Shown here: positions 52,652-62,175 of the stretch, one piece after another
Layout of the letters: each line of letters opens with the position of its first letter
Position numbering within the stretch: position 1 is the first letter of the stretch
Assembly (NCBI GenBank): GCA_017792405.1
Contig: CP051231.1
Coordinates: 1,466,011 to 1,530,010, forward strand
Length of the DNA: 64,000 bases
Direction: 5' to 3'
Source of the DNA: Oceanicola sp.
GTDB lineage: Bacteria > Pseudomonadota > Alphaproteobacteria > Rhodobacterales > Rhodobacteraceae
Program-made: the position numbers and the translations under genes
Notes under the pieces: generated by a model
The model's input: only the letters and a program-made list of their open reading frames with translations
Told to the model about the DNA's origin: nothing
Databases searched by the model: none

Positions 52652-53601
52652 TCCGCCCTGCCCTCATCGCACTAGCCCTGAGTTCATCGGCGATGACGGT
52701 TCAGGCTGAAACGCTTGAAATCCCCGGCCCCGAAGGTCCTTTGCAAGGAGAGTTGCTCCTCCCTGAGCGCGCGACCCACGCCGTGGTGATCGTGCCAGGC
52801 TCCGGCCCGATTGACCGCGATGGCCGGTTCTCCACCGGCCGCGGCGCGCTTAGCTACAAGCTGTTGGCCGAGGCCTTGGCCGCAGAGGGCGTGGCGAGCT
52901 TGAGGATCGACAAGCGCGGGTTGTTCGGCAGCAAGGCAGCCATCTCCGACCCGGAGGCGGTGACCGTCGAGGCCTATGGCGAAGACGTGGCCCATTGGGC
53001 GACAGAGCTCGCAAGCCGGATGGGCCAAAGCTGCGTCTGGCTGGCCGGTCACTCCGAGGGTGGGCTGGTGTCCCTCGCGACCGCCTCTGCCGGTGCGCCC
53101 CACATCTGCGGGCTCATCCTGCTCGCGGCGCCTGGTCGCCCTCTCTCCGTGATCCTGCGCGAACAGTTGGCCCGGCAACCGCTTGCACGGGCCTATGACG
53201 ACGAGATGGAGCGGATCTTCAGCACCCTCGAGCGCGGCGAGCGGGTCGATATCGAAACCCTCAGCCCCGCCCTGCGCCAGCCTTGGCGCGACAGCATTCA
53301 GGGCTTTCTCATCAACCTTTTCTCCAAGGACCCTGTAGCGCTGGCACGGGCCTATAGCGGCCCGATTCTAGTCATCCAGGGCGCCCGTGACGTTCAGATC
53401 ACGCCTGTTGATGCCGCAGCGCTTGTCGGGGCCAATCCTCGCGCAACGTTGCGCATCTTCGCTCTCATGACCCACATGCTGAAGGACGATGTGGAGGGCG
53501 ACCCCTATGCCACCTATGAGGACCCAGAAGTACCGCTGACCGATGGCCTGGCCTCTGAAATCGCCGCTTTCATCAGCAATCCAGCCGCCGTTGCACGTTA
53601 A
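52648..53601 (+). CDS. Exported alpha/beta hydrolase
   Basis: 317 residues from GTG 52648. Signal peptide 1-20 (TVQAET). Hydrolase fold: VIVPGSGPIDRDG carries the oxyanion region, nucleophile Ser in LAGHSEGGLVSL, Asp in VIQGARDVQITP, and His in MTHMLKD. Resembles the group of periplasmic acyl-transferases/dienelactone-type hydrolases without a set substrate. Coupled to the binding-protein gene, so it may process the transported peptide or ester. Confidence 0.85.
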   Translation: MIRPALIALALSSSAMTVQAETLEIPGPEGPLQGELLLPERATHAVVIVPGSGPIDRDGRFSTGRGALSYKLLAEALAAEGVASLRIDKRGLFGSKAAISDPEAVTVEAYGEDVAHWATELASRMGQSCVWLAGHSEGGLVSLATASAGAPHICGLILLAAPGRPLSVILREQLARQPLARAYDDEMERIFSTLERGERVDIETLSPALRQPWRDSIQGFLINLFSKDPVALARAYSGPILVIQGARDVQITPVDAAALVGANPRATLRIFALMTHMLKDDVEGDPYATYEDPEVPLTDGLASEIAAFISNPAAVAR

Positions 53602-53707
53602 CCGTGCATTAAGCACTGCTTCCTACCCTCACGACCTATCAACCATGACGCGAATTGATGGGAATCGGAAAATGCGATACGCTCCGGAGGACTTGGGAGG
53701 ACAATCG

Positions 53708-53932
53708 ATGGCTTGGAAACAGCTCTTCGAGAACTGGGCGGACGCCCTGCCTAGGATCGTTGACCTTTACCCTCATGTGGACTGCGTTGCGCTTCAAAGG
53801 TTTCGCGGCAACCGGTCGCTCTTCGTTGCCTATCTCGCCGCCACCCACGACCTCACCCTGCGTGAGGCCGAAGAAGGGGTGCAAGACATGCTTCGGCGTT
53901 TTGGACGCAGTCAGCTGGCAGAAGCGGCCTGA
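53708..53932 (+). CDS. Small helical protein of unknown function
   Basis: 74 residues from ATG 53708, after GGGAGGACAATCG. Sequence MAWKQLFENWADALPRIVDL, then a helical second half with LTLREAEEGVQDMLRR. No cysteine but one at residue 25. I do not recognise a family; the strong ribosome binding site and sensible composition support expression. It converges with the XRE-cupin gene (7 bp between stops). Confidence 0.7.
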   Translation: MAWKQLFENWADALPRIVDLYPHVDCVALQRFRGNRSLFVAYLAATHDLTLREAEEGVQDMLRRFGRSQLAEAA

Positions 53933-53939
53933 TGGTGCC

Positions 53940-54560
53940 CTAGTCGAGTGATGTGACCCAGAGGATCGTTGCGTCCTCATCGCTCAGCGACACCACGTTA
54001 TGCCCCATCGTCGCATCGTAATACGCACTGTCGCCGCGTCGTAGCTCCACCGGGGAATAGAACTCGGTGTAGAGCTTGATAACACCCGTCAGCACATACA
54101 AAAACTCTTCCCCATCGTGCCGCACCCAACCGTGGAACTCCTCCATCCGGCGGGCCCGAATACGGGCGCGATAGGGCAGCATCTTCTTCTGGGTCAATTG
54201 GCTTGCAAGCAGGTCATGCTCATAGGTCGGGGTCATCTGATGATCCCCCTCGCCACCCTTCGTCACCGCCATCCGGCCGTTCACCTTCTCCTCACTCGGT
54301 GGCGTGAACAGTTGCGGCAGAGAGATTTTCAGCCCTTCGGCAAGCTTCTTCACCGCATCATAGGTGGGCGACATCTGACCGTTTTCGATTTTCGAAAGCG
54401 TGGAGCGGGCCAGCCCGGCTTGCCGCGCCGCCTGTTCCAGAGTCCATCCTTGAGCGGTGCGCAGGCTCCGCACACGTTCGCCCAGATCGAGCGGCGCCGC
54501 TTCGGCTTGCTGGCCACTTTCCCGCGCAATGCGGATCAGGCTCTTCGGATCGTCTCCCAT
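53940..54560 (-). CDS. XRE-family regulator with C-terminal cupin
   Basis: 206 residues from ATG 54560; two earlier in-frame starts (54629, 54659) lie across the divergent gene and have weaker support. Helix-turn-helix at ~27-82 (ERVRSLRTAQGWTLEQAARQ, RSTLSKIENGQMSPTYDAV), then a cupin (~125-205; WVRHDGEEFLYVLTGVIKLY, MGHNVVSL). Such regulators sense a small ligand in the cupin pocket and control the divergent gene, here an adenylate-forming ligase 67 bp away. Confidence 0.87.
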   Translation of the reverse strand: MGDDPKSLIRIARESGQQAEAAPLDLGERVRSLRTAQGWTLEQAARQAGLARSTLSKIENGQMSPTYDAVKKLAEGLKISLPQLFTPPSEEKVNGRMAVTKGGEGDHQMTPTYEHDLLASQLTQKKMLPYRARIRARRMEEFHGWVRHDGEEFLYVLTGVIKLYTEFYSPVELRRGDSAYYDATMGHNVVSLSDEDATILWVTSLD

Positions 54561-54627
54561 GGCCAAGCGGTTTACGAGGCCCTTTGACCCCTTGCAAGCA
54601 CGGCCTGCCAGCGCTAGCAGATTGGCC

Positions 54628-56088
54628 ATGAGCACCCCCTGCCCCTCCCCGTTCAACATGGCTGCCTATGTGCTTGGTGTGGCTGCGAAAAATCCAGACA
54701 AGACCGCGCTCGTCATCGCCGGTGTCAGCAAAGCAAAACGCTGGCGCTACGGCGAAATCCGCGGTCATGTGGCAGCCATCGCCGCTGGCCTGCGAGAACG
54801 CGGCCTCGTTCCTGGTGACCGCGTGCTCCTCCGCCTCGGCAACACGGTAGAGTTTCCACTCGCATACCTCGGCGCGATCTGGGCAGGCCTTGTGCCTGTA
54901 CCAACGTCTGCCGCGCTAACTGCGCCCGAAATCACGGCCATAGCCGCAGAACTCCGGCCCGCGCTCGTTATTGCAGGTGAAGGCGTCGCCCTGCCCGAGA
55001 CCCCCGCACCAGTCCTTCCCGAAGCTGCGTTGCATGAGATGAAGGGCGAGATGGACCCCGAGATGGGAGACTCCAACCGGCTCGCCTACATCATCTACAC
55101 TTCCGGCACCTCCGGACGCCCGCGCGGCGTGATGCACGCACACCGTGCCGTCTGGGCGCGGCGGATGATGTGGGAGGGTTGGTATGATCTGAAAGAGGAT
55201 GATCGGCTCCTCCACGCTGGCGCCTTCAACTGGACCTATACACTTGGGACCGGCCTGATGGACCCTTGGGCACGCGGGGCTACCGCCGTCATCCCGGCGG
55301 CGGGCACCAAGCCCGAGCAACTCCCATTGCTGATGGCCCGCCATGATGCCGCGATTTTTGCCGCCGCACCGGGCGTATACCGGCAGATGTTAAGGCATCA
55401 TGAGAGACTCTCTACACCCAAGCTGCGGCATGGCATTTCAGCTGGCGAGAAGCTGCCTGAAGCCACGCGCGCGGCTTGGAAGGCAGCAAGCGGAACCGAG
55501 ATTTACGAGGCGCTCGGAATGTCCGAGTGCTCCACCTACGTTTCCGGCAGCCCCAATCGTCCGGCTCCGGAGGGCGCCAGCGGCTACCCACAACCCGGTC
55601 GGCGCATCCGTGTCGGGGAAGACGGGCAATTGGCCATCCACTGCTCCGATCCCGGGCTGATGTTAGGCTACCTTGATGCCCCTGAGGAGACGGCGGAGCG
55701 GTTCGACGGCGAATGGTTTCTGACCGGGGACACGGTGGCGGAAGGCCCGGACGGCGCGATTACCTATCTGGGCCGCAACGATGACATGATGAACGCCGGA
55801 GGGTATCGCGTGTCGCCCCTTGAGGTCGAAGCCGCGATGGCGGGGCACCCGAACATCACCGGTGCCGCTGCGGTCGAGCACGAGGTGAAACCCGGCACCA
55901 CAGTGATCCGATGCTTTTATGCCGCCACACAGCCAATTGAAGTCGAAAGACTTTCAGACTTCGCTGCCAGCCGTCTGGCGCGCTACAAGTGCCCCCGGAT
56001 ATTCACCCATATCGAGGCGATCCCGACCAACGCCAACGGCAAGGTTAACCGCACAGTCCTGCGCAACCGGCCTCTCGACCCTGCGTAG
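54628..56088 (+). CDS. Adenylate-forming acyl/aryl-CoA ligase
   Basis: 486 residues from ATG 54628; a second ATG at 54658 begins MAAYVLG. ANL superfamily: A3 P-loop YIIYTSGTSGRPRGVMHAH, A5 YEALGMSECSTYVSG, A7/A8 region WFLTGDTVAEGPDGAI…GRNDDMMNAGGYRV, and the catalytic Lys in ANGKVNRTVLR. Similar to benzoate/cyclohexanecarboxylate-type CoA ligases, but the acid is not determined by motif alone. Divergent from an XRE-cupin regulator, which probably recognises the substrate or product. Confidence 0.85.
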   Translation: MSTPCPSPFNMAAYVLGVAAKNPDKTALVIAGVSKAKRWRYGEIRGHVAAIAAGLRERGLVPGDRVLLRLGNTVEFPLAYLGAIWAGLVPVPTSAALTAPEITAIAAELRPALVIAGEGVALPETPAPVLPEAALHEMKGEMDPEMGDSNRLAYIIYTSGTSGRPRGVMHAHRAVWARRMMWEGWYDLKEDDRLLHAGAFNWTYTLGTGLMDPWARGATAVIPAAGTKPEQLPLLMARHDAAIFAAAPGVYRQMLRHHERLSTPKLRHGISAGEKLPEATRAAWKAASGTEIYEALGMSECSTYVSGSPNRPAPEGASGYPQPGRRIRVGEDGQLAIHCSDPGLMLGYLDAPEETAERFDGEWFLTGDTVAEGPDGAITYLGRNDDMMNAGGYRVSPLEVEAAMAGHPNITGAAAVEHEVKPGTTVIRCFYAATQPIEVERLSDFAASRLARYKCPRIFTHIEAIPTNANGKVNRTVLRNRPLDPA

Positions 56089-56150
56089 GCGCACGCTGTG
56101 AAGGGGTTTTCGCCCTTTCCTCCCGCCCGCCCGCGTGACACATCTGACCC

Positions 56151-56795
56151 ATGATCAAGCTCGATATCTTTTCCGACCCGATTTGCCCTTGGTGCTTCAT
56201 CGGCAAGACTTTGCTCGACAGGGCGCTCAACCAAGCCGCGCACAACCCCTTCACTATCGAGTATCACCCATTCCAGCTGAACCCGGACATGCCCACAGGC
56301 GGGATGGACCGGCGCGAGTATCTTGAGGCCAAATTTGGCGGCAAGGAGGGCGCGCTGGAGGTCTATGGTCGGATTGCCGAGGTGGCCGAGGAGGCCGAGC
56401 TGATGCTCAACCTGGCCGCAATAGAGCGCACGCCCAACACGCTTGATGCCCATCGGGTGATCCACTGGGCTGGGCTCGAGCAACGTCAAATCCCAGTGGT
56501 TTCAATGCTTTTTGACGCCTACTTCATGCAAGGTCGGGACATTGAGGACCACGAGGTTTTGGCCGACATTGCCGACAGCGCAGGGTGTGACGCTGCGGTC
56601 ATTCAACGCCTTCTGGCGAGCGATGCCGATGCCGATGACATCCGCGCGCGCGATGCCCACGCCCGGGAGCGCGGCGTCAATGCGGTGCCGACCCACATCA
56701 TCGCCAATCAGCATGTGGTGCCGGGCAGTCAGCAGCCCGAGCTGTGGCTGAAACTCATCGATGAGATCAACGGACAGATCGGATCCATTCCATGA
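56151..56795 (+). CDS. DsbA family oxidoreductase (FrnE-like)
   Basis: 214 residues, no signal peptide, so cytoplasmic. Active-site Cys-Pro-Trp-Cys in DPICPWCFIGK, helical insertion (~50-130) and the cis-Pro loop GVNAVPTHIIANQHVVPG. The FrnE group are thiol-disulfide proteins linked to oxidative stress or glutathione adducts. Overlaps the following MFS gene by 4 bp. Confidence 0.9.
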   Translation: MIKLDIFSDPICPWCFIGKTLLDRALNQAAHNPFTIEYHPFQLNPDMPTGGMDRREYLEAKFGGKEGALEVYGRIAEVAEEAELMLNLAAIERTPNTLDAHRVIHWAGLEQRQIPVVSMLFDAYFMQGRDIEDHEVLADIADSAGCDAAVIQRLLASDADADDIRARDAHARERGVNAVPTHIIANQHVVPGSQQPELWLKLIDEINGQIGSIP

Positions 56796-58018
56796 GCCTT
56801 GCCGAACGGGCGCCGTCCGCTGGGCGGTTGAGCCGGACGGAATTTACCGCCCTGATGGCGATGCTCTTCGCAACCATCGCCTTTTCCACCGATGCGATGT
56901 TGCCGGCGATGCCGACCATTGTCGACGAGCTGACGCCGGATAGCCCCAACCGCGCGCAACTCATAATCACCTTCTTCATGCTCGGCATGGGCCTCGGCAC
57001 CCTCGTCACCGGTCCCCTGTCCGATGCCTTCGGCCGCAAACCCACCATCCTCGCCTGCGCAGGGCTTTACATTGGTGGCTCAGTGCTGGCCTGGGTCGCG
57101 CCCTCTCTTGAACTGCTCCTTGCCGCACGTGTCATTCAGGGCCTCGGCGCCGCCGGTCCGCGGATCGTTGGCCTCGCAATCGTGCGCGATCAATACTCCG
57201 GCCGCGAAATGGCCAAGCTCACAAGCTTCATCTTTCTCGTCTTTTCTCTCTTCCCCGCATTTGCGCCCCTCATCGGCGAAGGTGTGATCACACTCTTCGG
57301 CTGGCGCTCGATTTTTCTGGTGTTCGTTCTTTTCATCGGGGTCTCGTCGCTTTGGCTGTTCTTCCGCCAACCCGAGACCTTACCGCAGGTCGCCAGAGTC
57401 CCCTTCTCCACCGAAACCTTGCTGGCGAACGTCAAAACGGTCGTTTCCAACCGGACCGTGCGGTTCACGATCGCCGTACAAATCTTTATTTTCGCACAGC
57501 TTCTCACGATCATCTCCACGACACAGCCGGTCTTTGACGAAGTCTTTGAAAAAGAGGCCAGCTTCGCGCTTTGGTTTGCGTTCATCGCGCTCTGTGCCAG
57601 CACATCCAGCTTTCTGAACGCGCGCTTCGTGATGACGGTGGGTATGCGCGGCATGGTGATCCGGGCGTTGGTCGCCGTTTCGGTCATCACGCTCTCGGCG
57701 CTTGTGATCACGCAGTTCACTGCTCACGCCTCCACGGCGCATTTCGTGATCTACGTGATCTGGGTAATTACGATTTTCTACCAGATGGGCCTGACGATGG
57801 GGAACTTGAACGCGCTTGCACTCGAGCCCATGGGCAAGCTGGCAGGCACGGCCACCTCGGTGATCGGGGCTATCTCAACGGCACTTGCTGTGGTGGTTGG
57901 CACGCCGATCGGCCAGTTCTTCGACGGCACCACAACGCCCATCATCCTTGGGTGTTTCCTGTCAGGCCTCGTCGCTCTTGGCCTGATGCTCTGGATGGGA
58001 AATACAGATAAATCCTAA
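56792..58018 (+). CDS. MFS transporter, Bcr/CflA drug-resistance type
   Basis: 408 residues with 12 predicted membrane helices. The first half has TMLPAMPTIVDEL-like helix I and the LSDAFGRKPTI motif A between helices II and III; RVIQGLGAAGPRI is motif C-like. Characteristic of the Bcr/CflA branch that exports bicyclomycin, sulfonamides or Cys-containing compounds. Coupled to the DsbA-like gene, and its stop is 4 bp from the mfd stop on the other strand. Confidence 0.9.
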   Translation: MSLAERAPSAGRLSRTEFTALMAMLFATIAFSTDAMLPAMPTIVDELTPDSPNRAQLIITFFMLGMGLGTLVTGPLSDAFGRKPTILACAGLYIGGSVLAWVAPSLELLLAARVIQGLGAAGPRIVGLAIVRDQYSGREMAKLTSFIFLVFSLFPAFAPLIGEGVITLFGWRSIFLVFVLFIGVSSLWLFFRQPETLPQVARVPFSTETLLANVKTVVSNRTVRFTIAVQIFIFAQLLTIISTTQPVFDEVFEKEASFALWFAFIALCASTSSFLNARFVMTVGMRGMVIRALVAVSVITLSALVITQFTAHASTAHFVIYVIWVITIFYQMGLTMGNLNALALEPMGKLAGTATSVIGAISTALAVVVGTPIGQFFDGTTTPIILGCFLSGLVALGLMLWMGNTDKS

Positions 58019-58022
58019 ACGG

Positions 58023-61000
58023 TTACGCGGCTTTCTTCACTTTCTCGGCAAGATCTCGGGCTATCGCAAAAGCGCCTTTGATCTTGTCAGAGGCTTTCGC
58101 CCACTCGCGCCGGACGACCAGCTTGTTGTCACGGATCTTCGCCAACCCGTTCTGCGCTTGAATGTACTCCACAAGCCCGGCCGGGTTGCCGAACTTGTCG
58201 TTATGGAATTGCACCGTCCCCCCTTTCGGCCCGCCATCGAGCTTGGCAATGCCCGCGCGTTTGCACATCGCCTTGATCCGAACGATGAGCATCAGCGTGT
58301 TCACCTCCTTCGGCAGTGGCCCGAACCGGTCGATCAACTCGGCGGCAAAACCTTCCAGCTCGACCTTGGTGCTGAGCGATGAGAGCCGCCGATAGAGGCC
58401 AAGGCGAACGTCAAGATCTGGCACGTAGGCCTCTGGAATCAGGACAGGAACACCAAGGTTGATCTGCGGCGCCCATTGGCCATCATCATCCGTCAGCCCG
58501 TCGAACTCGCCTGATTTGATCTTGGCAATCGCGTCCTCGAGCATGGATTGGTAGAGTTCATACCCCACCTCGCGCACATGGCCCGACTGCTCCTCGCCCA
58601 CAAGGTTGCCAGCTCCGCGGATGTCGAGATCCTGGCTGGCCAAAGTGAACCCCGCGCCGAGGCTGTCGAGCGAGCCGAGCACCCGCAGCCGTTTCTCGGC
58701 GCTGTCGGTGAGCGGGATGCGTGGCCTTGTGGTGAGGTAGGCGTAGGCCCGTGTTTTCGCCCGTCCGACCCGGCCGCGGATCTGGTAGAGCTGCGCCAGT
58801 CCGAACACGTCGGCGCGGTGCACGACCATTGTGTTCGCTGTTGGAATATCTAGGCCGGACTCAACAATTGTTGTCGCCAACAGGATGCCGAACTTGCCAT
58901 CATAGAAGGCGTTCATCTTGTCATCCAGCTCCCCGGCGGCCATCTGGCCGTGGGCAACCACATAGCTGACCTCGGGCACCTGCTCTTTTAGGAACTCCTC
59001 GACCTCGGGCAGATCCCTGATGCGGGGCACCACGTAAAAGCTCTGGCCGCCACGATAATGCTCGCGCAACAAAGCCTCGCGAATCGTCACAGGGTCGAAC
59101 TCAGACACATAGGTGCGGATCGCGAGGCGGTCGACCGGAGGTGTCCCGATAATCGAAAGATCCCGGACACCTGTGAGCGAAAGTTGAAGCGTGCGCGGGA
59201 TAGGCGTGGCGGTCAGCGTCAGCACGTGGACATCGGAGCGCATCTCCTTCAGCCGTTCCTTGTGACCGACCCCGAAGTGCTGCTCTTCGTCGATGATCAG
59301 CAGGCCCAGATCCTTGAAGCGGATGGTCTTGGCCAGCACCGCATGGGTACCAATAACGATATCGACTGTGCCGTCCGCCAGCCCCTTGCGCGTATCGCTG
59401 GCCTGTTTCGCCGGCACGAACCGCGAAAGCTGGCGCACCTTGAGCGGGAAGCCCCGAAACCGCTCGGCAAAGCTCTTGGCGTGTTGCCGGGCCAGCAGCG
59501 TTGTGGGGGCGATCACTGCCACCTGTTTGCCCTGCATCGCGGCCACGAAGGCCGCACGCATTGCCACCTCGGTCTTGCCAAAACCAACGTCGCCGCAAAC
59601 GAGCCGGTCCATCGGGCGGCCCGCTTCGAGGTCTTCCAGAACCTCAGCGATGGCCTTCAGCTGATCGTCGGTCTCGGTGTAGGGGAAGCGCGCGGAGAAC
59701 TCCTCCCAAGCATGGGCAACTGGCTCCAGCACGGGAGCCCTGCGCAACAACCGCTCGGCAGCGGTGCGCATGAGCTTTTCAGCCGCAATCCGGATCCGCT
59801 CTTTGAGCCGCGCCTTCTTGGCTTGCCATGCCCCACCGCCCAACTTGTCGAGCAGCCCCTCCTCGTGGCCATAGCGGCTGAGGAGTTCGATGTTCTCGAC
59901 CGGCAGGTAGAGCCGGGCCTGTTCGGCATATTCGAGGTGGATCATCTCGTGGTCGGCGCCAATAGCGTTGACGACCTCAAGCCCCATGTAGCGGCCAACC
60001 CCATGATCCACATGCACCACCAGGTCGCCGGTGCTCAGGCTCTGCGCTTCGGTCAGGAAGTTGTCGGCCCGGCGTTTGCGCTTGGGCGCACGGATCAGCC
60101 GGTCGCCAAGCACATCCTGCTCCGAGATCACCGTCAGTCCCGGCTCGGTGAATCCATGCTCCAGCGGCCAGATCGCAAGGTAAACGCCGCCTTTGCCCTC
60201 CGGCACATCGCGCCAGTCGGTGATCGGCGTCGCGCCCTCAAGCCCCTCATCGGCCATGAGCCCAGAGAGGCGCTCGCGGGCACCTTCCGAGTAGGAAGCG
60301 ATCACCACCTGCCCTTGCCGCCTCTGAGCTTCAATATGGGCCTTCAACGCACCGAAAAGGCTGACGGATTCCTGTTGGCGCTCCGGCGAGAAGTTGCGGC
60401 CGATCCGACCCTCGGCATCCAGTACTCCCGGTCCGGTCCCTTGCGGCAGCGGCGAGAGTTGAACAACCCGGCGGCCCCGCATGGCCGCCTCCCAGGCGTC
60501 GTCATTGAGGTAAAGGCCGGATGGCGCAGCGGCCTTGTAGCTGCCCCCGATGCGCGCTTTGGAGCTCGCGGCCTCGCGCCGGTTGTCATAGCTGTCGGTG
60601 ATGCTCTCCCAGCGCGCGAGCCGCGCTGGGGTGAACTGATCATCCAGCATCACCGCCGCGTCTGGGAGGTAGTCAAACAGCGTATCCAGACGCTCGTGGA
60701 AGAGCGGCAGCCAGTGCTCGAAGCCCGCGTGCTTGCGGCCGGCGGAGACCGCTTCGTAGAGCGGGTCATCCGAACCTGCCGCACCGAATTCGATGCGGTA
60801 GTTCTGCCGGAACCGGGTGATAGAAGCATCGTCCAGCACCACCTCTGAGGCGGGAGAGAGTTCCACCCGGTCCAACTTCTCGGTGGTCCGCTGTGTAGCC
60901 GGGTCAAATCGGCGCGCGCCGTCCAGAATGTCACCGAAGAGGTCGAGCCTCACAGGGCCGCCATCGCCCGGCGGATAGATGTCGATGATCCCGCCGCGGA

Positions 61001-61466
61001 TCGCAAAGTCGCCCGGCTCAAGCACGGTCGGCGCCTGGGAGAACCCCATGCGCACCAGAAAGCCGCGCAGCGCCTCTTCGTCGACCCGCTCGCCCACGGT
61101 GGCGACAAAGCTGGAGGCGGCCACTAGGTCTTTCGCGGGCACCCGCTGGGTGGCCGCATTGAGCGTGGTCAGCAGCACGAATTTGCCCGAAAGACCGCCT
61201 GCCAGGGCCGAAAGCGCGGCCATCCGGCGGGCGGAGATATCGGGGTTGGGGGAAACCCGGTCGTAGGGCAGGCAATCCCACCCCGGAAACTCGATCACCG
61301 GCACGTTCGGCGCAAAGAAGGCCAGCGCCGCGCGCATTTCGGCCAAGCGCTTGTCGTCCCGCGCGCAATGCACCACTGGCGCGCCGCGCTCCAGCTCGCG
61401 GGCGATCAGAAGGGCGTCGAATCCCTCGGGCGCGCCGCCCAGAGTTATGCGCGTCGTCTCGGTCAT
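58023..61466 (-). CDS. mfd: Transcription-repair coupling factor Mfd
   Basis: 1147 residues from ATG 61466. UvrB-homology N-terminus (about 1-330), RNA-polymerase interaction domain (~480-545; LSTGDLVVHVDHGVGRY), DNA translocase with Walker A VCGDVGFGKTEVAMRAAF and DEEQHFGVGHKERLK box, TRG motif region (GRVGRAKTRAYAYL) and a C-terminal TRCF domain. Removes stalled RNA polymerase and recruits UvrA. No upstream -10/-35 pair stands out. Confidence 0.97.
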   Translation of the reverse strand: MTETTRITLGGAPEGFDALLIARELERGAPVVHCARDDKRLAEMRAALAFFAPNVPVIEFPGWDCLPYDRVSPNPDISARRMAALSALAGGLSGKFVLLTTLNAATQRVPAKDLVAASSFVATVGERVDEEALRGFLVRMGFSQAPTVLEPGDFAIRGGIIDIYPPGDGGPVRLDLFGDILDGARRFDPATQRTTEKLDRVELSPASEVVLDDASITRFRQNYRIEFGAAGSDDPLYEAVSAGRKHAGFEHWLPLFHERLDTLFDYLPDAAVMLDDQFTPARLARWESITDSYDNRREAASSKARIGGSYKAAAPSGLYLNDDAWEAAMRGRRVVQLSPLPQGTGPGVLDAEGRIGRNFSPERQQESVSLFGALKAHIEAQRRQGQVVIASYSEGARERLSGLMADEGLEGATPITDWRDVPEGKGGVYLAIWPLEHGFTEPGLTVISEQDVLGDRLIRAPKRKRRADNFLTEAQSLSTGDLVVHVDHGVGRYMGLEVVNAIGADHEMIHLEYAEQARLYLPVENIELLSRYGHEEGLLDKLGGGAWQAKKARLKERIRIAAEKLMRTAAERLLRRAPVLEPVAHAWEEFSARFPYTETDDQLKAIAEVLEDLEAGRPMDRLVCGDVGFGKTEVAMRAAFVAAMQGKQVAVIAPTTLLARQHAKSFAERFRGFPLKVRQLSRFVPAKQASDTRKGLADGTVDIVIGTHAVLAKTIRFKDLGLLIIDEEQHFGVGHKERLKEMRSDVHVLTLTATPIPRTLQLSLTGVRDLSIIGTPPVDRLAIRTYVSEFDPVTIREALLREHYRGGQSFYVVPRIRDLPEVEEFLKEQVPEVSYVVAHGQMAAGELDDKMNAFYDGKFGILLATTIVESGLDIPTANTMVVHRADVFGLAQLYQIRGRVGRAKTRAYAYLTTRPRIPLTDSAEKRLRVLGSLDSLGAGFTLASQDLDIRGAGNLVGEEQSGHVREVGYELYQSMLEDAIAKIKSGEFDGLTDDDGQWAPQINLGVPVLIPEAYVPDLDVRLGLYRRLSSLSTKVELEGFAAELIDRFGPLPKEVNTLMLIVRIKAMCKRAGIAKLDGGPKGGTVQFHNDKFGNPAGLVEYIQAQNGLAKIRDNKLVVRREWAKASDKIKGAFAIARDLAEKVKKAA

Positions 61467-61518
61467 CAGGAGTTCTGAGGTAGTCCGGGCGCCGGGCGGG
61501 TGCAACCCGCCATCGGCG

Positions 61519-62037
61519 TCAGATCGCGCCGATCGAGAGGTTCTGGAACATGCCCCACATCGCGGTGACGAAGATAGAGAGCATTCCGATCACCTGCGTG
61601 GTAAAACGGTGCCTGTGCATGCGGTCATACAGCCCGTCGCCATCGGCCGCGCGGATGCCGCGCGCGCAGCGCACGCCAAGCCCGAGCACAATGCTCATCG
61701 GCGCCGCCAGCAGGAACACCGCCTGGCTGAACTCGGAGCCATACCAGAACCCGATGATGGCGAGCGACGTGAGGGTAAAAAAGACGATCCCGATCAACCA
61801 GAGCCCGGCCTGATCGGCGATGTAGAGAATGCGGTTCACGTTGACCCGCACCATGTCGTGCAAATCGGCTTCCGCTTCGCCGCCATTGCGCTTTGCGCGC
61901 TGCACAAGGTCCCACGGAACGCCGAGGACAAAATGCGAAGAGGTCGACCACATGACGGCGAGGGCGATCCAGTACCACAGGTTCGAGAAGGATCGCATGT
62001 CGATCAACTCGAAGACGGTTTCGTACCAGTCCAGCAC
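61519..62037 (-). CDS. Conserved membrane protein (Rhodobacteraceae type)
   Basis: 172 residues from GTG 62037 (AAAGGGGCAGACACAG upstream); an ATG at 62097 gives 192. Four hydrophobic segments (about 15-33, 72-96, 100-120, 140-165) and a soluble loop with VPWDLVQRAKRNGGEAEADLH. The opening DWYETVFELIDMRSFSNL is conserved in a Rhodobacteraceae membrane family that databases sometimes label 'component of SufBCD complex', with no experimental basis known to me. Lies between mfd and hemB on the minus strand. Function unknown. Confidence 0.8.
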   Translation of the reverse strand: MLDWYETVFELIDMRSFSNLWYWIALAVMWSTSSHFVLGVPWDLVQRAKRNGGEAEADLHDMVRVNVNRILYIADQAGLWLIGIVFFTLTSLAIIGFWYGSEFSQAVFLLAAPMSIVLGLGVRCARGIRAADGDGLYDRMHRHRFTTQVIGMLSIFVTAMWGMFQNLSIGAI

Positions 62038-62175
62038 CCTGTGTCTGCCCCTTTGGCCACTTTGGGCCTGTTGTAGAAGTTCGCGCAATCTAGCCACATG
62101 CGCAGGGAATGGAAGCCTTGTCGCGGCGCAAAATCCGTGGCACGGGCGTTCTGTGGCTGAAAAACGAGGTTGCCC

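Noticed and set aside
59058..60848. 596-codon plus-strand open frame inside mfd
   Set aside because: Antisense to the conserved translocase and polymerase-interaction domains of Mfd.
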